From: Balanoglossus misakiensis
Taxonomy: Eukaryota; Hemichordata
Assembly (NCBI GenBank): GCA_040954595.2
Contig: CM082593.2
Coordinates: forward strand, 4,712,001-4,776,000
DNA: 64,000 nt
Reading direction: 5' to 3'
This document shows positions 13,401 to 25,600 of the stretch, one piece after another. Made by a program: the position numbers and the translations under genes. The stretch's first letter is position 1. Each line of letters begins with the position of its first letter. The notes under the pieces are model-generated. The model saw only the letters and a program-made list of their open reading frames with translations. It ran no database searches and was not told the DNA's origin.

Positions 13401-16400
13401 CATACATGTATAGTATGAGAGGCTATTAGTTACACACCTGTGTTAGACTTAGTGTACACCCTTTGAATGGATTACGAAGAAAGGAGAAAGTCCATGTACA
13501 AGCTGTACAAGGTTGCCTAACTGGGAAAGGAGGGTACCCACTGCATAAGAGTTGAAGTAACCCTTTGTGTTATTTAGGGGACGGTGTATCTGCAATTCAT
13601 GGGACACACTCCACGTTACATGCAGGGAGACTGGGGTAACACCACAAGAATGGACAGACAGCACGTATGGACAAACACTGTATCTTCAACACATACAAAT
13701 GTACATGTAAGCACATGAACCAAATAAAAAGAAACCCAATATAGAAATAATTAAACCAGGCATTTTTGAACAATCCAAACTGTTTATATGTAGTGCCATG
13801 CAGTTGTCACAATTTTCTGAAAAGGTTATTAATTAATAAAAATAAAAATAAGCTGAAATAAAAATGTGTTCATAGACATGTTGTTTTCTCTTCACGATAA
13901 ACAGAAATGCAACATAGAAAGCAAACTGTCCAAACTGACGAGAATATTTCATGCATGATATGACTTTCATGCACGTATGTGATCTCTAGCGGAGATGGAG
14001 TCACTTCCAAGCAAAAACACGAGGCGTGGCCAACTTGAGCTTGCAAGCACAGAATGTGTCGAGTGCAAACAGACTTTTCGCAGTCAAATTCACAAGCAGT
14101 GGTCAGTCACTCCAAGTTTGGAAAGGGGATGTCTCACCAGTCACGACATAGAGATTGGTGTTGGCTACTTGTGCTTGGTCTTCCGTGGGTCTCCAGCCGT
14201 GGGCCAGATCCTTTCTCGGGACGGGCGCAGGGACCGGGGCCGTGGTGTGTGTCATTCCCTGGGGTGTTGTTGTTGTTGGGGGTCTCTGCTGCAGGGTGGT
14301 GGTGGCAGTGGGTGCCCCCGGCGGTGGCGGGGGTCTCTGCTGGTAGGTTTGGCCATAGGGGTGGGGCTGCGGTGGTGCCACTTCCCTTGGGGGTGGAGAC
14401 ATCACCGGTCTGAATCCCCTCTGCGGTTGATGGCCCCCAAGAGCTGCTCGGACAGGCAGGGGTGGCGTTGGTGGTGGTACCTCTCTTGGAGTGGGTGGTG
14501 TTGTCAAGATCTCGACAGACGAACGTCGAGGCGCAGCGGGTACTTGGTGGTGGCCTGCCCCTCTGAATGGCGCTTGATGCTGCCTGGGCTCAAATGCTGT
14601 CGGTGGTGTTTCCCTCGGAGGAGGGGTTGATGGTGGTATCACGCTCCTCGACGGGAGGGTGTGCATCGCCCCTCTCGATGGCAGGGTTGGCGCTGGAGGA
14701 GGAGGAGGGGTCGCTGGTGGTGCCATGTCCCTCTGAGGGGGCAACGCCGATGGTGATGTGCGCCACGGCGAAGGCAGCGTTCTTGGAGCTGCGTCTTCTG
14801 GAGGAGGAGGCGATGCGACTGGTGCCATGGCTGTAGGAGGAGGAGGGTGAGGAGGAGGAGTTGATGGAGTCACACGCCATGGAGAAGGCAGCATCTTTGG
14901 TTCCAAGTCCCTCGCAGGAGGGGCGGCAGTTCCCGGCTCCTTTGGAGGAGGGGGCGGAGATGTCGGTGGTACGCGCCAAGGAGATGGTAGCGACCTTGGT
15001 GCCGTGTCTCTCGGAGGAGGGTTTGCCGTCGCTGCTGTACTTCTGGGTGGTGGAGTCGCCAATGGCTGCATCTCGCGAGGCGGCGGGGACATCATTCTTG
15101 TGGGTGGTGATGGTCTGGGTGGTGGAATCACCTCGGGGTCCTGGTACATGACCGGCGTCATCACTCTGGCGGGTTGGGCCATCACGGGCGCCACTTCCCT
15201 GGGTTGTGGTGGGTTTGCCGAGCTCCTCATTGCTGTGGGAGGGTGAGAAGCCACAGGTGACATGATCTTAGGAGGAGAGGAATTCATTCTTCGCAATGGG
15301 ATCTGCTCGCGGTCCTGGTATCTCACGGGCGTGGTGACTCTCATTGGCTGGGCGGCAATGGGCGTCATGGCCCTGGGAGGTTGCTCTGTAACGGGTGTCA
15401 TTTCTCGCAGAGGTGTTGGGTCTGCCATGGGTGCGAGTTCTTTGGGTGGTGGGTGTCTGCTGGGTGTCATATCTCTGGCTGGTGGGTTTCTGGTGGGTGT
15501 TGGTGGTGGGTGTCGGATGGGGTTAAATTCTCTGGCTGGTGGGTGTATGGAAGGTTGCGTTTGGCCGGGGAATGGGTGAGTGGCGTATGTCATTTCCCTG
15601 GGAGGTGGGTGGGCTGAGGGTTGCATTTCTGCGGGTTGTGGGTAAGTGGAGTATGTCATTTCCCTGCGAGAAGGGTATCTCATGGGTTGCATTTCCCTGG
15701 GCGGAGGGTGTGCAGTGGGTGCCGTTTCTATTGGAGGCGGGTATGCAGAGGGTTGCATTTCTGGGGGTTGCGGGCGAGCGTGGGGCGCTATTTCCATTGG
15801 TGGTGGGTGCAGAACGGGTCCCATTTCACCGGGTGTGCTAGGCTCAGCTGGTGCATTACTCGGGTATTGGAAACCCTGAGGTGGGTAGGAGGACATGTTG
15901 GGTGTTACATCTCTCGGGGGAGGGGTGCTGGGAACTCTGAATTCCTGTGCAGGCGGGGATCTGACGGGCGTCATTGCCCTGTGGGGAGGTGATATCACAG
16001 GTGTGACCTCTGCAACTGGCTGGGCACTCACGGGTGACATTGCCTCTGACCCGTGGTGAGATAATTCAGAAGGTGGCTCAGAACTCAATGCGGGTGGGTT
16101 AGTTTTGGCTGGGGGGCTAAAAGCAGGTTCCCCAGTCCCAATACCTCCCCGGGGTGGGTTAGTTGGTGAATACAGAAGACCCCCAACGTGTTGAGGAGGA
16201 GGAAGAGGGGGAGGTGGTCTTGGTGGAGAATCTTCATCTGTGATTAATGGTTGAAAAATAAAGTATCATTAAGAACGGGGTCGAGGGTATACATGTAAGT
16301 AGAACTAAAATATTAATTAAATGAATAAGAGACAACCATTGTTATTCCACACAAACATCCTCTTTAGTCTTAAGAATTGTGAACTGTCACATAATTGATG

Positions 16401-16532
16401 ATGGTGGTGGTGGTGGTGGTCATGGTGATGATGACGGGGATGATGATGATGATGCTGATGACGATGATGATGATGATAATGATGATGATGATGATGGCAG
16501 TGGTGGTAGTCATGGTGATGATCACGGGGATG

Positions 16533-16606
<74 letters not shown>

Positions 16607-19600
16607 AATTAAACAATAACCAATAAACCAGTTGTAAAACACATTATATAAGAAACATGAATGGAATGAATGGTTTTATATTCAAAATTATATGGATAAC
16701 ATTTGCTCATTTACCAGTAAGTAGTAATAAGGGAAATTATCTCGCCACAATGATGTGTCTATACGCAGGTTGTCACATTCTATGTTGCCTGGGAAACTGA
16801 CGTACAGACATTAGTATGGTAACAAACGCTGCAATTAGATGTTAAATAGTCACAACTGAAAGAGAAAATTATGGCTCTCCTGACATTCCATCAATACCAA
16901 GAGACATAAAGATTTAACAATGTGAAAGATGGTAGCTTTGTTCCTTTAAATAATTAGTCACTGATGATCCAGCAACTGGGCAGAAATTTAAGCGACGTTA
17001 CCTACCTCTGTTGTGTTGTAATAAAGTGATGGTTGGACTGACGGTGGAAGGCAGACCGCTGAGGTGTGGTCCGTTGGGCTGATGCTTCACGAAGCCTTTG
17101 TTCTGCGTACCTGGCAGATCGGCCAGTTTGAAGGGCTCCGGTGCGGGTGGGGCCGGGGGTTCCTCTTTGGGGGGAGGGGTGGGAGGCCTCCATGCGAAAC
17201 TCTCTTGCGGTTGTGGTGGTGGAGGTGGTGGGGGTTGCGTATCCTGCAAAGAAAGCAGAGATCACTGATAATTATACAATGCTGTCTATTAAACTGAGCT
17301 TTTACTGGAGGTGTGAAAAAAATTAACACTTAAAGGTATACGGTCACCTATGGAAAATTAGCTACAGTTACCATGGTAAACTTGAGATCTAGCCAATCAC
17401 GGATATTCAGTGGGTGGCACACGCGAAAAAAAGAGCGCCACCATATGTTCTTTAGAACGCTTAAATACGCCATTTCAGCCATATATGGGTGTATGTAAAT
17501 TGGAGGTGACTGTATACCTCTAAGAGAAGTGCCAAACTAAATGTATGAATAAACTACAGCTGACTAAGTTGCGATGAAGAATTAATACTTTACAGAAGGT
17601 GTTTGGAAAGTTTCAGAGTTACCAGTCAAGGAGGGTATTAAAACCCAGTAGGTTGTCTTGCCCATGAAATAAGGTGACATGATGAATCTAACTACATCAG
17701 ACTATCTTTCATATAAACGATGCCTACTGCACAAGTTGTGTGAAGGAGATTACACTATGGTATATAAGACGTAAGTGCATGTGTGTGTTTACAATACAAG
17801 TGGTTACAACTTACAAGCATGCAAGCCTACGTGTAATGGGCAAGGGGTTGGCTGGAAATAAATCTTACCTTTTCATCAGATTCCTACACAATGCAGCCAA
17901 AATTAAAAATAAAACACCCAGAATTACTTCCTCATGCTTTAATGGGTTTGTGGGTTCTGTTATCAAAGTTTTATGGAACTTCTTTCACCATACAAAGTTG
18001 AAAGGGGGAAACATGCACTGAACATACCAGGATTTCAGTATGCAATAACACAGCATTCTGCGTCGATAACGTTCACCGTTAGATATTTACACACAATCTG
18101 CAGAGATGCTCCAAATGTCAGCTATGTGACCTGCCAGTGTTCGGTTTCCTGACACAACTACATAAATGCTGTTTACTCCATCAATGCATCTTCAAACTAC
18201 ATCTCAGATGGCGAGAGCTAGATGTTACCAGTGATTGACAGGGTCGGGCCAATAATAACAACTGCCTGCTATCTCTATACTACCACATTTTGCCAGTATC
18301 TGATACTTTCAGCAAATCTACACAAAAAAATAGTTTCTTCCTGCCATTAAGAAATCCTCCATCTGCACCAAAAACTAGCTAGACCGTAATTTCTCATCAA
18401 CAGAAAATTATCAAATAAGAGATCCACTATGGATACAACGATGACTTAATTACCTTAGGCTTATCTTTTGGTTTCTCATGGTTCAATTCGACCCTGACAG
18501 GTCTATACCCTTTTTTCGGTGCGTCTCCACCAAATGGTTTCCAGACCGGGGCAACATTGAAGTTGGCATCCCTCTCTTTTTCATAATTATCGCCCGAAAT
18601 TGGGTTAGACGGTTGCCCTGGTGTCCAGACACCTGAAAAAGGAGAAATCAAAATTGCTTCAGAATTTCAAATTAATGTAAATACTTCTGACACCTGAATA
18701 GTCAAATACAGGAGATGTCTACATTTAATACAGAATACTGATTCCACTGAAGCAAAAAGTTCAAAATACAGACATGATGCAATGTTAACAAAACACAAGT
18801 ACAGGTATCTATGGCTGACAAACATGGTCACTTCCAATTAACAAAAGGTGATATCAGGGATTTTTGTAAGAAGCGCAGCGAGCTACCGTAGTCGTGTTGC
18901 AAATGAGAGGTGATGTTTAAAGGATTTCCAAGAGAATGAATTGATTCTGCTCCAAATAAAAGATGATGTTAGAAGTTAAAAAAAAGGGGACAAAATTCTC
19001 CTAAGAATGAGAGATGTTAAAGGCTTTCGAAAAGAGTGAACCTATCCTGCTTCACCCTGTACGCAGCAAAATGCTCCTTCCTGATCTAAAGTAAATCCTG
19101 ACTCGATCAATCTCACTGACACATACCTGGTTTGGGCGCTGATAAACTGGCATTCACTTTGACAGGTGCCGGTGGAAGAGGCTCGTGATTAGTCACGACT
19201 TCAGCGTTGTATGACGGTGGAGGTGGGGGTGGTGGCGGTGGCGACAGTTCTGACGGTGAAGTCACTGTTGCCGGTGACGTGGGATCTGTGTACGCATTCT
19301 GTTGCACAGCGACTGGGCTGACTTTGGCAACAGTTGTCGACTCATCAGCCATATCTGTAATAAAATTAAATCAACATAAATCAAGGGGGGTGTGCTTTGA
19401 TTCGCACGCTTCAATCATCTTTGTTTGCTTACGGTCTGTTCATAAAACAGGGAGGAGAATCAAATGTACACAAAACAAACTCTTTTTATTCACTTAGTTT
19501 GAGTATCAATTTTCAGAATACAGTCAAGACATTCAAAGAATGATTTAGAATTGTCTACCAAATTGAATCTGTAAACTGATATCTCAGTTTGGATTTATCA

Positions 19601-22600
19601 GAAAAATTATTGTCCATCTGGGTGATGAGAGAAAGATAGTCTTCTGCAGGATATATCAGCAGAAAGAAACTCCCCAAACACTCCCCACTTCCCAAGATCA
19701 ATCCCAGTAATGCCAAGTGATTGCTAAAGTTGTAAGTGTGTACATACAGGTATAACCAGTGACAAGGATACAACATAAACTTGGACAATTACACAGTAAC
19801 ACATGTTCTCCATAGCTGTCATGACATCTGTCGCTCATTTTTTGAATCGTTAAAAACAAAAATACTTTTGTCTGTTTCATTATCATTCTTCCAACTTTAG
19901 AATTTTAATAGTATGACTAGTAGAAACTTTTCTGATAATGACAGACATGGCCATGAAAGATTTGAAGGCCAAAACTCGCCGAAATTTACAGAATATCTGA
20001 GGGCTACGTTCCAACGCTGAAGAATTTCAATACACTTAGATTAAACTGTTTATATGCAGTAGGCCAAACTCCTACAAATTCCAGTGGTACTGGTAAACTT
20101 GTGAGAAATTTATTTGCAAGGAGGATGGCAAAGAATTTCTGGAGAATGTGCAAATCACCACAGCCAACTGGAGAACATGTACCACAACACAGAGAGTCTA
20201 CATGACTACCTCGTTTGTCCCACATTTCATGCCGCCTCTTTCGGAGAGCGAACAAATCTTCACCTCTGACCCGGTATCGGCCGTAGGTCCCATTTTTAAT
20301 AAAGTCTGGAATTGGAACACGGACATGCACAATCCAACATGACAATGAATGAACTCAAACTACATGTACATGGAAAAAATCTACAAAACAAAAAAACAGT
20401 TAATGACTAGTGAAAGAGTATCAGGGTTAGAGTTTAGCAGAGATAGGTTAAAAGGGGAAGGCTAAAGATGAGAACAGAAAGGTTAGAGGTTGGACTTTGA
20501 GACAAAAGTAAAGACGATATGTTTAGATCAAGCTATACAATCTACGGTACATTACAAATCGGGGAGGACCTGTAGTACTGGTACAGATGATGTGATGTGA
20601 TGTGATTTGAAGTTATGTGATGTGATGTACGTGATGTGATGTGATGTGATTTGATTTGATATGATCAGACTTATGTGATGTGATGTGATGTGATGTGATG
20701 TGATGTGATGTGATGTGATGTGATGTGATGTGATGTGATGTGATGTGATGTGATGTGATGTGATGTGATGTGATGTGATGTGATGTGATGTGATGTGATG
20801 TTATGAGATGCAACACAATGCGATGTGATGTCTACTGTAACAGTGGTAATGCTAGGATAGTGAATTCTGGGCTGCCCTCATGCCAGTGTTCCCAATCCAA
20901 AGTTGAATCAACTCCAGGCACACATGCCGACCATAAAACACTCCTCTTCTCATCAAACACCAACATCAGACACACGCAACCATTTACACAACGTAATTAC
21001 ATTCAATGTCTGCTCGTACCACATGGACGAGTCATTCGTGATAGCTCACAGTGATCTAAGAATAGACACTGGAAATATTTCCTCCTTATGAAAAGCACAT
21101 GTAGCAACAATCTACTTGATAATTATTTCGTTTCAGAGTCTGTATTCCCACCATCATTATTTTTTCTTCAGTATAAAAGTTTAGTCTGATATTACCGGTA
21201 TCTAACACTTCTCACTAGTACAAGCATATGCCTAATCTTGACAAAAAGTGAAGGCAAAACACTAATACTAGCTGACGATCGAGTGATATAGTGTTGCCAT
21301 AGAAATAAAGTCCTCAGGAAACTCTGATATTGATAAAGTAAGCCATAAGTATTTGTTTTTCTTGTACAAACGGTTTCCAATACAGGAAGAGAAAAACTTG
21401 ACTTCTGTCATTCAATGACTAACATCTCCTCAGTGTGTACACTGACATCTGACATAAACCTTCAACACAACAGCTACAATGCATCTACCATATGATGGTC
21501 GTTATATATACAAAAGCAGAAAAGGACTTACCTGAATAAGCTGGGCTGTCAGTACTTCTAGGAGGCGGACTAAAAGCTCCCCTCTCTGTAAACAAAAGAA
21601 AATAACATTAGTAGATGCCAGAGCAGTGTATAACTATGCGCCCTGGTAGAGGACGCCGGGCTCTGGTTTGAAGATAGCAAGCCAAGTAGCTTGTACTGCA
21701 GCACGCAAATATTTCAGAGATCAGTTAACTGACCCGGAGTTTCTCACTGGTCAACAGTGATAGTAGTCAACTTGCGACGACATTTTTTGCATAAACTGGA
21801 CGAAACAGATTGGCTTTATGTGCTAGCACCCACCTCCAAATAAAATGACTCGGTTATTTGGATTTCAGGGAAATAAAGGCAGACTGCATCGACTTTCTCC
21901 TGTTTCCGTAGGAGCAGATGCACCGGCACTTTTTTTACTAATAAATACGTTGCACATAGCAGAGAAATCTGAGGTATTTGCCACTGGCTACCGACCAGGT
22001 TTCCAACTGACTGACACACAGATCAAGTTACTCTCTCTGACATCAACTCATTTCTACTGCCCAGGTCACATCATCTGTAAAGAGTATTTTCAGGTCACAG
22101 GGAAGGTGACCTTAAGACATTTCACTTTTCACCTTAGGGCCGGTAGTGAGGTTGCTACAGTAACCAGCAACTTTTCCACTATTTTCCTACATGTTAACTT
22201 TTCTTCATTTGTGATAATTTCACAATTTCTGATGAAAACACATATCTTGACCAATAAATTGTACCGGAAAGTTTTTTTATAAATGTCCATCTATGATGCA
22301 CATGTAGATATATTATTTAAAGCACAGCTTTGCATTCTTTCAACGTTTTGTTACATTCAGGTTTGTGAGAAACCTTTTCAAAAATATAAACTGCCTAGTC
22401 TTTGAACAAACCTAACAATCCAATTTTCCCATGGGGTCAATAACACTTTGAAGCCATTGTGAATTTCAAAAACTGAATCAATTCAGTCACCTTGAGCAAA
22501 GTATTCCAAAACCTTTACTTTAAAGCTTTACTGCAATTCAAAACATATGGACATAACTTCAACACCCTAAAACCTGCCTCGAGAACTATTTACACGGCAA

Positions 22601-25600
22601 TACAGCGAGAGAATTCTATGTTCATGGCCACTGCGACGGCTCCATTTCACATACCTTTCGATTTAGTTGCTTGAAAACTATGCAACATGCATTTATTTAT
22701 AGAAAATCTACAGCTCCTTTGAAAGAGCACCTTGTCAGAGTAATAAGGACAATATTAAAACTTAAATGGTCTTTATACAAGGCCCACTTCAATATCCGTT
22801 TGGGATTACATTCCTAGCATAAAGCTGTTTGGAATAGCGTTTCCGTCAATATACGGCCAGAACTGCATTCTTGCCGACGTCAGCAAATTTGAACACACTT
22901 TTGGGAGAGCTGTACTTTCAAAAGAAGTTTTTAAGGGTTGTCCTCCAGAGGGCTCTTTTTCAATGCTCAAGACTTTTTTTATTTATCATGCCTTGATGCA
23001 GAAGTCCAAGCACTGGCATAACTTGAATGTTAGAGGGCAGACTGTCGCATGCCAACACTGATACACTGATTACGCAAAGCCAATGACATCCTAGGGATGA
23101 GTTAGTACAACGTGGACAAGTTTTATTAAGACATTCCTCAAGGGTTCAAATATTTCAACGATAGACGAAAGTAGAAATCAATGTCGTGTGCAAGTACAAC
23201 AAAATTTCATCAATTTTTAATCATCATTAAATCCCTGAAAGAGATACAGCATTCACATGCAGTTAGTATTGATGAACTTCTCAGCATGCACAAGTATCAA
23301 TGGTGAAACTCCCTGCAAGAAATCCACACTATTTTAGAAGCACGCACGCATGTTGGTTAGACTGTGGGCCACTGCACAGCACACGACACACACATCTCTG
23401 CTATCCGGCTATTGCAATCAGAAACAGGGGTTAGTAAACTTGGCTGTAAATAGAACTATTAATTTTAATTGTCCGAGTGAGGGCCATGCATACCATAGTT
23501 TGGTGATTGCAAAGTTCAATCCAACCATGCTGTGGATGTGTTATTAACATTACGAGGTACATTTCGCGATGTTATCAGGCAGTCTTTTGTGAGATGATCC
23601 ATTTCACGTGCAGCTACCATGAAATGGACATGATATTTGCCAGTTTGCTCCTGAATTCATCCCGAAATTTTATAGCACTTTTATGCATAAAAATGAAACT
23701 CGGCAAAATAAAAATCACGTACACCACACACACTGCAAACCTCAAACACAAAATTCCACATCTGCTTTCAGGGATTGTGTAAGGCACCAAAAACATGACG
23801 CCAACACGGCGGCCAGTTTGTTCAAAGGTGACCGTACAGGAATGGCTGATACGATCTCTACAGTATCAAATGGTATGAGTGAAATGTTACTCATTTCCTA
23901 TCAACATGATGTAGTTTATTGGTAGCGGCGGAAGAAACAGCCAATAAATGTCACTTGAGGAGACGGAGCTAATTAGTAAGATCCTGAAGCTAGAAATTTC
24001 TACAGTTTTCTCTTAGTTTTGCTTAAGTTCAGCTGAGGATGCAGAAGTTCCATTTACCTATCACAATTTTTAAGTGATACCACTTCAGCTTACTATAAAA
24101 GTCTTCTCAACCTATTCTTCCTAGCACTGATGCAATCAAGTAGTTCACCACTAACTTACTGCTTGGTACTGGACAGGTGTAAAAGTTCACACTTACACAA
24201 TATCAGCCAATGGTATGTTTTCAATGTTGTAATACTTAGTATTATGATACATAAATTGTTTCTGTATATGTATGTATCAAAGTCAATTCTGCACTATATA
24301 GCAACTGGTGGCCAGCTGCTGTAGATGGCGAGGGACTTAAATACCTGCTAGTAACACTTGTATTTTCGTAAATTCACTTTATATGATGGAAATCTGTGTT
24401 TAACCAAAACTGGCACATTTACACAATCCCTAAATGCAACATACACATCACACAAAACAACTCTAGTCCTACCAAGCAGATGACTATAGCGTATGCATTT
24501 ACCCCTAGCTCTGGGCCTATTGGCTGCAGGTTGGAGTATCAGTGACGTTTTCACTTTTTTGGGCCCCTGGGCCGTCACCGGGCGATACTCGTACATCTGT
24601 GGGGGCGGGGGGACAGTGGGGGGTGGGGATGTAAGCGTTCTCTCGTTATCATCCTTGGACATGGACTTGAAGTTGACTGGTTGCCACGCACGTGATGTGG
24701 TTGCTAGGTGGAAAGAAAACATACAATGTGATGAGAAAAAGAAAAGGCGATTTTATACCGTGTTATCATGCAAAAACACTCCACATGAGACACCCGCAAA
24801 TATTTGCTAGTAGAATCTTCTAGTGTATTTCCATAGCCATAAGACTGTACCAATGAAAAAGAGGTGTGAGTAGATTAAATTAAAAGAAATGAAAATGCAA
24901 CAGAAACGAGTATTCAAGATGGCATGCAAATTACGATACAAGGAACGAATTTACAAACCATCAAAGCTATTGGATCTAGGTCTTATGAAGAGGGTAGTTT
25001 TCACTTTTTTACGATGAGTGGGAGGAGAAGCGACGGCCGATTGGTCAACACTGAACGCGCGTTTGACGTCGGGACCGCCGTGCCGCGGAGGCGGGTGCGG
25101 AGGACGCGAATCAATTTCCTTGATTAATTTTGTTACTTCGGATTTAGTGGCGGTTTGTTGGACCTGATCGGGCACTTGTAAATGGCTGTTGGTGGGGATC
25201 TGAGGGCTTACAGGAGATACTACAGGAGAGAAGATAGCAAGTATATATATAAGAATTAAAATGAGAAGATTTATCCAAATTCCCACATCCTGAAATTCGA
25301 GTTTACCACCTAGATTGGTGAAAATTGTCACATACATACATGTACATGTACTTGGATTGTGTTTTCAAATTAAATAGATGGAAATAGTGAGGCTGAAAAT
25401 TAATTTCTACATATCGGAAAAACAAAAATCTCAGATGATACAATTCAGTGAGAAACGGGTAAATCAGAACTCGAATGGTACCAAATGACCTGATGCAGAC
25501 CTCACATTTTAACCTAGTTTATTTTCACCAAAGAAGCATTGCAGTATGTGATTTGGTCCCTAACACAGAAGTGACATGTAATTTCAGGTGGTGAGAATTT

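Noticed and set aside
13995-15992. Many long plus-strand frames (Gly/Val/Trp/Arg-rich) over 14.0-16.0 kb
   Set aside because: They are antisense shadows of the GC-rich proline repeat exon 11; the minus frame has acceptor, donor and matching phase.
21845-22282. Plus-strand frame of 145 codons
   Set aside because: No recognisable domain, no promoter or splice support, ordinary intronic composition.
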